The position numbers and the translations under genes were made by a program. The notes under the pieces were generated by a model, which made no database searches, was not told where the DNA came from, and saw nothing but the letters and a program-made list of their open reading frames with translations. Source: Sphingobium sp. CAP-1 (lineage in GTDB: Bacteria; Pseudomonadota; Alphaproteobacteria; Sphingomonadales; Sphingomonadaceae). From it: a DNA stretch of 64,000 nucleotides. Below are positions 52,783-62,275 of the stretch, piece by piece; the stretch's first letter is position 1; each line of letters begins with the position of its first letter. The stretch is from positions 806,001 through 870,000 of the forward strand of contig NZ_CP046253.1 in NCBI RefSeq assembly GCF_009720145.1, written 5' to 3'.

Positions 52783-53472
52783 TCAGCGGGCCGTCAGAAA
52801 GCAGGTAATGGTCAACCGCCCTGTGCTGGGCGCGCTGTTCAGGCCATCCGGCAAGCACACGAGCGCGGAATGCAGCATGTTTCCGCGATAGACGGCCATC
52901 CGGTTGAACCGTGCCGGACTGATGCCGATCATATCATAGATGGCCGTCGAACCGTCGATATAGGCGGGCGTCGGCCGCCCATGCCTTTCCAGATCCGCCC
53001 TAAGCGCCGTGAAATAGTCCGCCTCGCGATCCGCCGTAATCGTTTCATAGCCGGTCGAACGATGTCGAAAGAAGCCGGTGCCACCCAGATCGCGATGGCC
53101 AAGGTGAATCAGGGCCGCAAACTGGCTGTCGTCGACTCCATCGAAATGCGGGATTCGCTGTGGCGGGCGCAATCGTTCCGGCGGCGCCGTGGTCAGCGCA
53201 AAGCTTGCATTCTGGACGACCATCTCCCGGCAGCATCCAAACTGCCTGGACAGAATCGACCAGATCCCCAGTTCCACCTCCGCCAGAATATCCTTCGGCA
53301 GCGCGGCGCGCACCCCCGGATAGAAGGGCGAATCGACCGTGAACGAGGCCGCAGCAGCAGCCGCGCGCACGCCATCGGGATCGCGCAGAATATTATCGAC
53401 GCCGGCGACCAAATTCCGTTCCCGCCCCAGCCTGTGCAGCGCAGACACGCCCCCACCATCCATCCAATGCAC
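52783..53472 (-). CDS. DUF6445 family protein (2OG-oxygenase-like fold)
   Basis: 229 residues from GTG 53472, which has GGAGG seven bases upstream; a TTG-start frame to 53550 is rejected. Residues PHFDGVDDSQFAAL and the later NRMAVYRGNMLHSA (His near residue 207) recall the HxD...H layout of 2-oxoglutarate/Fe(II) oxygenase-like proteins. DUF6445 genes are often found beside TonB receptors and sugar-use genes in sphingomonads and Caulobacter, sometimes with tryptophan halogenase or SapC-like genes. It is divergent from the TBDR at 53670. Function is unknown; modification of a receptor-linked molecule is speculation. Confidence 0.75.
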   Translation of the reverse strand: MHWMDGGGVSALHRLGRERNLVAGVDNILRDPDGVRAAAAAASFTVDSPFYPGVRAALPKDILAEVELGIWSILSRQFGCCREMVVQNASFALTTAPPERLRPPQRIPHFDGVDDSQFAALIHLGHRDLGGTGFFRHRSTGYETITADREADYFTALRADLERHGRPTPAYIDGSTAIYDMIGISPARFNRMAVYRGNMLHSALVCLPDGLNSAPSTGRLTITCFLTAR

Positions 53473-53576
53473 CGCCCCACCTCCCCATGCCGCAAGCGTC
53501 TGAACAACAGGATCACCCGCGCGCCGATATGATCTTGACAATCGCGTCAAAGGACGCTTAAACGATTAAGCAAATC

Positions 53577-53586
53577 AAATATATTT
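53577..53586. promoter_or_regulatory. AAATATATTT palindrome before the third TBDR
   Basis: Identical to the palindromes at 52689 and 24933. It lies 84 bases upstream of the TBDR start in the divergent TBDR/DUF6445 promoter region, where it could control both genes. The nearby ROK regulator is a possible binder, by position only. Confidence 0.45.
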
Positions 53587-53669
53587 AAGTGAGCCAGCAA
53601 GCAAGCTGATTTGCCTAAATGCATCGGCCGCCAGCAAGCGCCCATGCTTCACACGGGGAGGATTGTTTC

Positions 53670-56669
53670 ATGAAATCCATGACATTTTTAACGCGCACAT
53701 TGCTGCTCGGCTGCGCGCCGATATCCATATCGTCCGGCCTGGCGCAGGCGCAGGACGTGGCCGGCGACGCCAGTGCGAACGACATCGTTGTGACCGGCGT
53801 GCGCGCCGCACAGGAAAAGGGCATCGACCTCAAGCGCCGCTCGGCCGAAATCGTCGACGCCATCGTTGCTGAAGATATTGGCAAGCTGCCTGACGTGACG
53901 ATCGCCGACTCGCTGCAACGCGTTCCGGGTGTCCAGATTTCGCGCACCGCCGGTGAAGGCGGCCGCGTCGTCATCCGTGGCGCGCCGCAGGTGCTGGGCA
54001 CGCTCAACGGCGAACGCTTCATCAACGCCGAAACGATCGTCAACAGCGAAGCGAACTTCACCGACATTCCGGCCAGTCTGGTCAACGGCGTGGTCGTCTA
54101 CAAGTCGCAAAATGCTGGCCTGACCGACGGCGGCGTCGGCGGCGTGGTCGATCTCCAGACCATTCGCGCCCTCACCCTCAAGGATGGTCTGACGGCCAAT
54201 ATTCGTGGCGAACTCGGTTTCGGCAGCATGGTCGGCGGCGTGGACAAGAAGGTCGACGGTCTGGTCGGCTACAAGCTCAACGACGATGTCGGCATGTCGC
54301 TCGGCTTTTCCTACGGCAAAAGCCGCCTGGCCAGTTCGTTCCAGTCGGTGGAACTGGACCTGGTCGATGAATATTCGACCTGGTTCACCCCCAACAGCGT
54401 CGACCTGAACGGTGATGGCGATCGGTCCGATGATTTCCTGATCCCCAATGGCTGGAACACCTATGTCAATTCGCGCGAAACCAATCGCGAGCGGATCGGG
54501 CTGGCCTATAATTTCAACGCGCGCCTGAACGATCAGTTGGAACTGGTCGCGGACGTTCTCTACAACCGCATGAACGAACAGTCCTTCGGCCAGCAACTGT
54601 TCGTCAACGGCAATTTCGGCGGGCGCTCGTCGCTGCCGGCATATTCGCAGGCGACCGGCCAGCCTTCGGTCCTGTCGACGGTCGATATCAGCAACCTGAC
54701 CGAATATCGGAGCAATCTCGTCACCTCCTTCAACGGCCTGACCAACGGCCTGCGCGCCGGTGTCCAGTCGAACCTGCGCAAGACCGAAGCCCTCAACACC
54801 AATCTGGAACTGCGCTTCAAGAATGACGACGGCTTCAGCGGCAGCGTTCGCTGGGTCTATGGTCATGGCACGCGCGATTCCCGCGACATGACGGTCGCAC
54901 AGCAAACCAGTTCCATTCAAATCCCGCAGACCGAAGGCGGCGATCCGGTCAATATCAATCCCGGTTCCATTGCGGAAACGCTCAGCTATCCCTTCTCGAT
55001 CGGGATGGGCAAGAACGCGCTTTACTACAATATCGGCGACGAACTCGCGTCGCTCGCCTCCGATCCTGCCGCCTGGTATGTCCATTCTTCCTGGCTGGAA
55101 CGCACCAGGACCAAGTCCACCCAGAACATCCTGCGGGGTGATGGCAAATGGGAGAATGAGGACGAAACCCTCTCGCTGTCCTTCGGCGCCCGCTATTCGA
55201 ACCGCGACATGGATGTCGTCCGCGAAGATTATTTCTCACCGTCGGGCTTCGGCAATGGCGTCCTCACCAAATATGGCGAATCGGGCTATGCCATCGGCAA
55301 ATATATTGGCGGCACGGGTTCGGCCCTGACCTATGACCCGCTGCCGGTCTATGGCCTCGACAGCAGCACATTGGCGTCCTACGTCAAGAATGTGTCGGAT
55401 TTCGGCCCGGTCGGCGGTCTCAACGTCACCCTGCCGCTGATCAACGCCAAGGCTCTGACCGACCCGGAAGCCTTCCGCGACATGCTCTATGGCGACGGGC
55501 AATATATCGTCGCGCCCGACCGCACCTATGGTGTCAAGGAAAAGCAGTTGTCGGCCTACATGCAGGTCAATTTCAAGGGCGACCTGTCCGACACGATCGC
55601 GATGAGCGGCAATGTCGGCGTGCGCGTGGTCAACACCAAGCTCAACGTCCGGCAGAATATCGTGCAGAGCGGCTTGCTCAACCCCAACGTCATCGTCGGC
55701 GTCGATCCCAATCACTCGGCCTATGTGGATCTGGGCGACAAAAACACCAAGACCAGCCGCACCAAGGCGCTGCCGAGCATCAATTTCAACGTCGATATCG
55801 GTTCGAAGCTGCGCCTGAAGGCCGCCTATTATGAAACCCAGGCGCTCCAGCCGCTCGAAAATCTGGGACGCAGCGAAATCACCTTCTACAATACCGAACA
55901 GATCGGTGAGGATTTCCAGCGCGTCAGCAGCGTCCAGCGACTGGGCAATCCCGAACTGGAACCCTGGTTCGCCCGGTCGGGCAGCATCGCGGCCGAATGG
56001 TATCCCAACCACAATACCATCCTGTCGCTGGGCGCGTTCAAGACCCAGATCGAAAGCTATACCTACCAGAACCAGTCCAGCATCATGGTGCCCGACAGCG
56101 ACGGCGTCGTCCGCAACGGCGCGACGCTGCTAACGATCGCGCAGGGCAAGGGCGCCAGCTATTATGGTGTCGAATTCGGCTATCAGCAAAGCTTCACCTT
56201 CCTGCCGAGCTTCCTGAAATATCTGGGCACCTCGATCACCTACACCTTCTCGCCCAGCCAGGCGGGTCGCGATGCCGCCACGGGCGAGAAGCTGGTCCTG
56301 GCCGACGGTTCGGACGCACCGTTCAACGATACCGCCAAGCATCAGGTCAATGCCGTGCTGTGGTATCAGGACAGCAAGTTCCAAGCCCGTATTGCCGCCA
56401 ACTATCTGAGCAAGCTCTATCAGGGCACCTATGGCCACTGGTCGTTCACCCCCACGACCGGAACCGCCGGCGTCGCCAACTGGCAACGGCCGACCCTCTA
56501 TCTCGACTTCGGTGCATCCTATGACGTGAACGAAAATCTCCAGATCTTCGTGAACGGATCGAACCTGACCGAGGAAGCGCCAGTGAACTATGCGTTCAGC
56601 AAGGCCTTCAAACATACCTATAACCAGTTTGAACGGGTTATCACGGCCGGTTTCCGTGCGAAGTTCTAA
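53670..56669 (+). CDS. TonB-dependent receptor (third), complete
   Basis: 999 residues from ATG 53670 with GGGGAGG upstream; the frame runs back to 53619 without a better start. Signal peptide ends LAQAQ, followed by NDIVVTGVRAAQEKGIDLKR and the plug signature EIVDAIVAEDIGKLPDVTIA, then SLQRVPGVQISR. The barrel ends FRAKF with a terminal aromatic. This is the TIGR01782 type common for carbohydrate uptake in sphingomonads and Caulobacter. It is at the edge of the GH2/GH97/ROK locus with DUF6445 opposite, so a mannoside-type oligosaccharide is the likely ligand. Followed by a strong terminator. Confidence 0.95.
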   Translation: MKSMTFLTRTLLLGCAPISISSGLAQAQDVAGDASANDIVVTGVRAAQEKGIDLKRRSAEIVDAIVAEDIGKLPDVTIADSLQRVPGVQISRTAGEGGRVVIRGAPQVLGTLNGERFINAETIVNSEANFTDIPASLVNGVVVYKSQNAGLTDGGVGGVVDLQTIRALTLKDGLTANIRGELGFGSMVGGVDKKVDGLVGYKLNDDVGMSLGFSYGKSRLASSFQSVELDLVDEYSTWFTPNSVDLNGDGDRSDDFLIPNGWNTYVNSRETNRERIGLAYNFNARLNDQLELVADVLYNRMNEQSFGQQLFVNGNFGGRSSLPAYSQATGQPSVLSTVDISNLTEYRSNLVTSFNGLTNGLRAGVQSNLRKTEALNTNLELRFKNDDGFSGSVRWVYGHGTRDSRDMTVAQQTSSIQIPQTEGGDPVNINPGSIAETLSYPFSIGMGKNALYYNIGDELASLASDPAAWYVHSSWLERTRTKSTQNILRGDGKWENEDETLSLSFGARYSNRDMDVVREDYFSPSGFGNGVLTKYGESGYAIGKYIGGTGSALTYDPLPVYGLDSSTLASYVKNVSDFGPVGGLNVTLPLINAKALTDPEAFRDMLYGDGQYIVAPDRTYGVKEKQLSAYMQVNFKGDLSDTIAMSGNVGVRVVNTKLNVRQNIVQSGLLNPNVIVGVDPNHSAYVDLGDKNTKTSRTKALPSINFNVDIGSKLRLKAAYYETQALQPLENLGRSEITFYNTEQIGEDFQRVSSVQRLGNPELEPWFARSGSIAAEWYPNHNTILSLGAFKTQIESYTYQNQSSIMVPDSDGVVRNGATLLTIAQGKGASYYGVEFGYQQSFTFLPSFLKYLGTSITYTFSPSQAGRDAATGEKLVLADGSDAPFNDTAKHQVNAVLWYQDSKFQARIAANYLSKLYQGTYGHWSFTPTTGTAGVANWQRPTLYLDFGASYDVNENLQIFVNGSNLTEEAPVNYAFSKAFKHTYNQFERVITAGFRAKF

Positions 56670-56700
56670 AACTCCCTCTCCCTCCTGAGAGCCTCCTGCA

Positions 56701-56749
56701 CTCCCGCATTTCCGAGACCATCGCGTCCCGGAAATGCGGGAGATTTTTT
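56701..56749 (+). terminator. Rho-independent terminator after the third TBDR
   Basis: CTCCCGCATTTCCG, loop of 14 bases, CGGAAATGCGGGAG, then ATTTTTTGG. A perfect 14-base-pair stem with a T-run 32 bases after the TBDR stop. Confidence 0.88.
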
Positions 56750-56803
56750 GGATTGCCGCGTGATAGATCATGGCGCACGACAATATTCGCCCAGGAGTTG
56801 CAC

Positions 56804-57544
56804 ATGCGGATAATCACAGACGAATATAGCGATATTGATGTCGCTGCCGGTGCCACCATGCGTGCGCATATTTTCCGTCCCGCGCCGCAGGGACGCTATC
56901 CTGCCCTGCTGCTCTTTTCTGAAATCTATCAGGTCACTGGTCCCATTCGCAGGCTCGCGGCGATTCTGGCGGGGCATGGCTTTGTGGTCTGCGCGCCGGA
57001 AGTCTATCATGAGTATGAAGCGCCCGGCTCCGCCCTCTCCTACACGCCCGAAGGCACGGAGCGGGGAAACATGCTCAAGATCCAGAAGCCGCTCGATGCA
57101 TTCGACCGGGACGCTCGCGCCGCCATCGATTTCCTGACCGCTTATCCGGGGGCCACCGGCGCGGTCGGAACGATAGGCCTGTGTCTGGGTGGACACCTCG
57201 CCCTGCGCGCGGCCTTTGACGATCGCGTCGGCGCGGCGGCCTGTTTCTATCCCACGGATGTCCATGCCGGCACTCTGGGCGCGGGCCGCTCGGACGATAC
57301 ATTGGCCCGGATGGATCGACTGAAAGCCCAAAGCCTGTTCGTCTGGGGACGGCAGGACCCGCACATCCCCTTTGCCGGACGGGAAGCCATCCGCGCCCGA
57401 CTGGAAGCGGTCGGCGCCAATTATGAGTGGCTCGAATTTAATGCCGAACATGCCTTCATGCGCGACGAAGGCCCGCGCTATGATCCGGCTCTTGCCAGCC
57501 GGGCAATGACATCGGCGCTCGACCTGTTTCACCGGGCCTTGTGA
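56804..57544 (+). CDS. Dienelactone hydrolase family protein
   Basis: 246 residues from ATG 56804 with AGGAG upstream; the frame extends to 56753 without support. Alpha/beta-hydrolase with the Cys nucleophile in GLCLGGHLAL, Asp in GRQDPHIP and His in NAEHAFMRDE, the triad of dienelactone hydrolase. The classical enzyme opens dienelactones in chloroaromatic breakdown, but many homologues are general esterases. It is monocistronic between a TBDR and PEP carboxylase and has no obvious pathway partner here. No signal peptide, so cytosolic. Confidence 0.85.
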   Translation: MRIITDEYSDIDVAAGATMRAHIFRPAPQGRYPALLLFSEIYQVTGPIRRLAAILAGHGFVVCAPEVYHEYEAPGSALSYTPEGTERGNMLKIQKPLDAFDRDARAAIDFLTAYPGATGAVGTIGLCLGGHLALRAAFDDRVGAAACFYPTDVHAGTLGAGRSDDTLARMDRLKAQSLFVWGRQDPHIPFAGREAIRARLEAVGANYEWLEFNAEHAFMRDEGPRYDPALASRAMTSALDLFHRAL

Positions 57545-57593
57545 ACAACTTCCCCCGCGCCCGCCAGCCATTCCGACAAGGTATCCATCGATC

Positions 57594-60293
57594 ATGAATG
57601 CGAAAAAGCGCCGTCCCGCGCCTGCGATCACGCAGAATCCCGACATTCGTTATTTGGGGCGTTTGCTGGGCGATGTCATTCGGGCCTATGGTGGGGAGAA
57701 GCTTTACAAGCAGACGGAATATATCCGGTCTGCGTCGGTCGACCGGGCGCGGGGGTTGCAGGGGGCGGACCTGACGGACAGCGGTCTGGAGGCGCTGGGG
57801 CTGGATGATACGCTCAATTTCACGCGCGGTTTCATGCTGTTTTCGATGCTGGCCAACCTGGCCGAGGACCGGCAGGGGGTGGCGGCGGAGCCGGGCGCGG
57901 ATGTGGCGTCGGCGCTGGCGCGGCTGGCGGCGGAGGGGGTTGGGCGCGACGCGGTGCTGGAGTTGCTGTCCCACTCGCTGATCGTTCCGGTGCTGACCGC
58001 CCACCCGACCGAGGTGCGGCGCAAGAGCATGATCGATCACAAGAATCGCATCGCCGACCTGATGCAGCTCAAGGATGCCGGCCGCGCCGAGACGGACGAG
58101 GGCGAAAATCTGGACGAGGCGATTTTCCGCCAGATCGCCCTGTTGTGGCAGACGCGGCCGCTGCGCCGCGAGAAATTGTTCGTCGCCGACGAGATCGAGA
58201 ATGTCCTCGCCTATTTCCGCGACACCTTCCTGCCGGTGCTGCCCGCCCTCTATGCGCGGTGGGAGCGGGTGCTGGGCGCGCGCCCGCAAAGCTTCCTGCG
58301 GGTGGGGTCGTGGATCGGCGGCGACCGCGACGGCAATCCCTTCGTCCAGGCGCCGCAACTGGAATTCGCGCTGCAACGCGGCGCGCAGGCGGCGATCGCG
58401 CATTATCTCGATGCGCTCCATGCGCTGGGCGCCGAACTGTCGCTGTCGACCGAACTGGCCCATGTGCCGCAGGCGGTGCTGGACCTCGCTGAAGCGAGCG
58501 GCGACACATCCCCCAGCCGCAAGGACGAACCCTATCGCCGCGCGCTGTCGGGCATCTATGCGCGGCTCGCCGCCACCTATGCCGGCCTGGTCGGCAAGGC
58601 GCCGCCGCGCCCCTCGGCGCTGAAGGGCGAAGCCTATGCCAGTCCGGCCGACCTGCGCCATGATCTGGTCGTGGTCGCGCAGGGGCTGGCGAGCGAGGGC
58701 GATGGCGCGCTGTCCACCGGCGGCGCGCTCGGCCGGCTGATCCGCGCGGTCGAGACGTTCGGCTTCCACCTCGCCACGCTCGACATGCGCCAGAACAGCG
58801 CCGTGCATGAGCGGGTCGTGGCCGAACTGCTCAGGGTCGCGGGGGTCGAACCGGATTATCTGGCGCTCGACGAATATGCCCGCATCGCTTTGTTGCGCCG
58901 GGAACTGGCCAATAACCGCCCGCTGGGATCGCGCTTTTCCGCCTATTCGGAGGAGACGGCCTCCGAACTGGCGATCGTTCACGCCGCCGCGACCGCGCAT
59001 CGCATCTATGGCCCGGCCTGCATCACCCATTATATCATTTCCAAGGCCGAAAGCGTGTCGGACCTGCTGGAAGTGAACATCCTGCTGAAGGAAGCGGGGC
59101 TGTGGCGCGCGGGGGTGGACGGCGCCGCGCCGCAGGCCGCGATCATGGCGATCCCGCTGTTCGAGACGATCGCCGACCTTGAAGCGGCGCCCGGCATCAT
59201 GACCGCCTATTTCGGCCTGCCCGAAATCGCCGGGGTGGTGCAGGCGCGCGGCCATCAGGAAGTGATGATCGGCTATTCGGACAGCAACAAGGATGGCGGC
59301 TACATCACCTCGACCTGGAGCCTCTACAAGGCGAGCCAGGCGCTGGAGCCGGTGTTCGCCGACGCCGGCGCGGCGATGCAATTGTTCCACGGGCGCGGCG
59401 GCGCGGTCGGGCGGGGCGGCGGATCGGCCTTCGCCGCGATCCAGGCGCAGCCGCGCGGCAGCGTGCAGGGCCGCATCCGCATCACCGAACAGGGCGAGGT
59501 GATCGCGGCCAAGTTCGGCACGCGCGACGTGGCGATGACCAATCTGGAATCGATGACCAGCGCCACGTTGCTCGCCAGTCTGGAGCCGGAGGCGATCTCG
59601 CCGCGCGACGCCGCCCGCTTTGCCGGGGCGATGGACGAACTGTCGAAAAACGCCTTCGCCGCCTATCGCGACCTGGTTTATGGCACCGACGGGTTCAAGG
59701 AATTTTTCCGCCAGCTCACCCCGATTCAGGAGATTAGCGGCCTCAAAATCGGGTCGCGCCCGGCCAGCCGCACCAAAAGCAATGCGATCGAGGATCTGCG
59801 CGCCATCCCCTGGGTGTTCAGCTGGGCGCAGGCGCGGGTCATGCTGCCGGGCTGGTATGGCGTGGGCCATGCGCTGACCCAGTTCGAGGACAAGGCGCTG
59901 CTCGCCGACATGGCGCAGCATTGGGCCTTCCTCAAATCCGCGCTCGCCAACCTGGAAATGGTGCTGGCCAAGTCGGACCTGGGCATCGCCGCCCGCTATC
60001 TGCCGCTGGTCGAGGATCAGGCGCAGGGCGAGGCGCTGTTCGCCCGCATCCGGGATGGCTGGGGGCAGGCCCATGACGGCCTGCTCGCCGCCACCGGCCA
60101 GGCCCGCCTGCTCGAAAAAAGCCCCGCGCTCGACAGTTCGATCCGCCTGCGCCTCCCCTATATCGAGCCGCTGAACCTCCTCCAGGTCGAACTCCTCAAA
60201 CGCCACCGCGCCGGCGAAAACGACCCACGCATCAAGGAAGGCATCGAACTCTCCATCAACGCCATCGCAACAGCCCTCCGAAATAGCGGCTGA
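57594..60293 (+). CDS. ppc: Phosphoenolpyruvate carboxylase
   Basis: 899 residues, normal length for the bacterial enzyme. It adds bicarbonate to phosphoenolpyruvate to form oxaloacetate, refilling the citric-acid cycle. Conserved blocks are LTAHPTEVRRKS with catalytic His137, GSWIGGDRDGNPFVQ, MIGYSDSNKDGGY, and FHGRGGAVGRGGG near residue 600, plus the C-terminal NAIATALRNSG that normally carries the aspartate-site Asn. Starts at ATG 57594. It is a housekeeping gene set among catabolic genes; its link to them may be only the high flux of C3 and C2 products. Codon usage looks more GC-rich than its neighbours. Confidence 0.97.
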   Translation: MNAKKRRPAPAITQNPDIRYLGRLLGDVIRAYGGEKLYKQTEYIRSASVDRARGLQGADLTDSGLEALGLDDTLNFTRGFMLFSMLANLAEDRQGVAAEPGADVASALARLAAEGVGRDAVLELLSHSLIVPVLTAHPTEVRRKSMIDHKNRIADLMQLKDAGRAETDEGENLDEAIFRQIALLWQTRPLRREKLFVADEIENVLAYFRDTFLPVLPALYARWERVLGARPQSFLRVGSWIGGDRDGNPFVQAPQLEFALQRGAQAAIAHYLDALHALGAELSLSTELAHVPQAVLDLAEASGDTSPSRKDEPYRRALSGIYARLAATYAGLVGKAPPRPSALKGEAYASPADLRHDLVVVAQGLASEGDGALSTGGALGRLIRAVETFGFHLATLDMRQNSAVHERVVAELLRVAGVEPDYLALDEYARIALLRRELANNRPLGSRFSAYSEETASELAIVHAAATAHRIYGPACITHYIISKAESVSDLLEVNILLKEAGLWRAGVDGAAPQAAIMAIPLFETIADLEAAPGIMTAYFGLPEIAGVVQARGHQEVMIGYSDSNKDGGYITSTWSLYKASQALEPVFADAGAAMQLFHGRGGAVGRGGGSAFAAIQAQPRGSVQGRIRITEQGEVIAAKFGTRDVAMTNLESMTSATLLASLEPEAISPRDAARFAGAMDELSKNAFAAYRDLVYGTDGFKEFFRQLTPIQEISGLKIGSRPASRTKSNAIEDLRAIPWVFSWAQARVMLPGWYGVGHALTQFEDKALLADMAQHWAFLKSALANLEMVLAKSDLGIAARYLPLVEDQAQGEALFARIRDGWGQAHDGLLAATGQARLLEKSPALDSSIRLRLPYIEPLNLLQVELLKRHRAGENDPRIKEGIELSINAIATALRNSG

Positions 60294-60332
60294 AAGGCGC
60301 GCGGGAGGCAAAGGCCGAACCGGGGAATATGC

Positions 60333-60788
60333 TTATCCTTCCCCATTCTCCCTGCATGACGCAGCACGACCATCAGCCGACGGCAGCAGCAACTGCATCA
60401 ATGGGCGCCGCCAGGGCCAGAGCAGGATCGCGTTGAGCAGCAACGTCGTAATCCCGAACGCATATTCGACGACACCCGGATCAAGGACGAAATTCCAGTA
60501 GCCGATCACGATGTTAAGCGGCACACACGCCAGCGCCGCCGGCAGCACCGCGCGGTTCGCCAGCACCAGCAGCGCGACCACCACCTCCATCACCTTGATC
60601 CAGGCGAACAGGCCCGAATGGATCAACGCCAGCGTGAACTCCCGCGCCAGCGGCGTATTGCCCAGCGGTTGCAGGTCGAAAGGGGTGAAATATTCCACCC
60701 CCGAAAAGAGGAACCAGCCGCCAAAGACGATCCGGGCAGCGGTAAAGACCGCTCCGGTCCCGCGCCCCCGCGCATCCAGAGCGATCAT
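60333..60788 (-). CDS. DoxX-like small membrane protein
   Basis: 151 residues with four hydrophobic helices: TAARIVFGGWFLFSGVEYF, KVMEVVVALLVLANRAVL, PLNIVIGYWNFVL, and LLLNAILLWPW. The first helix pattern R-x-GxxFLxxGxxxF resembles the DoxX family of quinone- or redox-related membrane proteins of unclear function. Starts at ATG 60788, two bases after the ALDH stop, so it is the downstream partner of that gene. It is convergent with ppc. Confidence 0.7.
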   Translation of the reverse strand: MIALDARGRGTGAVFTAARIVFGGWFLFSGVEYFTPFDLQPLGNTPLAREFTLALIHSGLFAWIKVMEVVVALLVLANRAVLPAALACVPLNIVIGYWNFVLDPGVVEYAFGITTLLLNAILLWPWRRPLMQLLLPSADGRAASCRENGEG

Positions 60789-60790
60789 GG

Positions 60791-62260
60791 TCAGAAGCCC
60801 GTGGGGGCAGCGTCGAGCAGGATCGTCTTGGTTTCCAGATAGGGATGCAGCCCCTCGACCCCGCCCTCGCGGCCAATGCCCGACTGTTTGAACCCGCCAA
60901 AGGGCAGGCCGAATTCCAGCTTCATGCCATTCTGGCCAAAGCCGCCCGCACGGATGCGCCGGCCGATGCGATAGGCGGCGTCGGCATCATGGGTCAGCAC
61001 CGATCCGTTAAGGCCGAAGGCGCTGTCATTGGCGATGCGGATCGCATCTTCCTCATCCTCGGCCGGGATCAGGCACAGCACCGGCCCGAAAATCTCCTCC
61101 TGCGCAATGCGGCTCTGATTATCGACATTGGCGAACAAAGTGGGTTCGATGAAATAGCCCTTGTTCAAATGCGCCGGGCGATTGCCGCCCGTCACCAGAT
61201 CGGCGCTGGCGCGACCCAGCGCGATATAGTCCTCGACCCGCTCCAGTTGCCGCTTCATCGCCACCGGACCAAGCTGGGTGTCGGGCGCATCGCTATGCCC
61301 GATGCGGATGCCCTGCATCACCTTTGCGATGGCATCGGCCAGTTCGTCATGCCGATGCTTCGGCACGATCGCACGGCTCAACATGGCGCACACCTGCCCG
61401 CTCATGATGGTGATGGTATTGCCCAGAATCGCAGCCGCCACCTCGATCGGGAAGTCGTCGCGGATGATCGCCGCCGACTTGCCGCCCAGCTCCAGCGTGC
61501 AGCGTGCCACCCGCCCGGCGCACACTTCGCCGATCCGCCTGCCCGCCAGCGTCGATCCGGTGAAGCTCACCTTATCGACGCCCGGATTGCGAACCAGATG
61601 ATCGGACGCATCGCGCCCAGCCGCGACCAGATTGACGACGCCCGCCGGCACCCCGGCCGCCTCCGCCGCCTCCGCCATGATATAGGCTTCCAGCGGAGTT
61701 TCGGGCGACGGTTTCATGATGACGGTGCAGCCCGCGACCAGCGCATAGGCGACCTTCGCCGACATGATGCCATAGGGCGCGTTCCAGGGCGCGATCGCGA
61801 CGGCGACCCCCGCCGGCTCCTGCACGACGATCGCGGTGTTGACCATGTGGGAAGGCCGCCGCTCGACGAACGGATAGGTGTCGGCATAGCCGGCAATCGC
61901 CATCAGCGTCGCGGTCGCGCCGCCGGTCATGACCGGCGCAAAGCTGGCAAGCCCGCCGACCTGCGCGGTCCAGGCCGCCGCCAGTTCGGGCGCGCGCTTT
62001 TCCAGTTCCGCACCCATGCGCCGGACAATCGCGCCACGCTCTGCCGGGTCCATGGTCGGCCACGGCCCTTCGTCGAACGCCTTGCGCGCCGCCGCGACGG
62101 CCCGGTCCATGTCCGCCTCGCTCGCCTCGGCGACGCGGGCGACCACCTCCTCGCTGTTGGGCGAGACGATCTCGATCACCCCGCCCCCGGTCGCTTCGAC
62201 CCAGATGCCGCCGATGAACAGCCGGTCGGGATGGGCGATGCGAAGGGGGGCCGGTATCAT
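60791..62260 (-). CDS. Aldehyde dehydrogenase (second)
   Basis: 489 residues from ATG 62260; an ATG at 62275 in the same frame contains the GGAGAA that serves as ribosome site for the later one. ALDH motifs: PWNAPYGIMSAKVAYALVAG, FTGSTLAG, ELGGKSAAII with the catalytic Glu, and MSGQVCAML with the catalytic Cys. It follows directly the stop of the partial TBDR at 62276, so the two are probably co-transcribed with the DoxX-like gene. The substrate cannot be told from sequence; aromatic or aliphatic aldehydes are both possible. Confidence 0.9.
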   Translation of the reverse strand: MIPAPLRIAHPDRLFIGGIWVEATGGGVIEIVSPNSEEVVARVAEASEADMDRAVAAARKAFDEGPWPTMDPAERGAIVRRMGAELEKRAPELAAAWTAQVGGLASFAPVMTGGATATLMAIAGYADTYPFVERRPSHMVNTAIVVQEPAGVAVAIAPWNAPYGIMSAKVAYALVAGCTVIMKPSPETPLEAYIMAEAAEAAGVPAGVVNLVAAGRDASDHLVRNPGVDKVSFTGSTLAGRRIGEVCAGRVARCTLELGGKSAAIIRDDFPIEVAAAILGNTITIMSGQVCAMLSRAIVPKHRHDELADAIAKVMQGIRIGHSDAPDTQLGPVAMKRQLERVEDYIALGRASADLVTGGNRPAHLNKGYFIEPTLFANVDNQSRIAQEEIFGPVLCLIPAEDEEDAIRIANDSAFGLNGSVLTHDADAAYRIGRRIRAGGFGQNGMKLEFGLPFGGFKQSGIGREGGVEGLHPYLETKTILLDAAPTGF

Positions 62261-62275
62261 GCCATATTTCTCCAT

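Noticed and set aside
57456..60311. 951-residue frame on the minus strand
   Set aside because: It lies exactly opposite ppc, is Arg/Gly/His-rich, and shows no family pattern. It is a GC-driven shadow.
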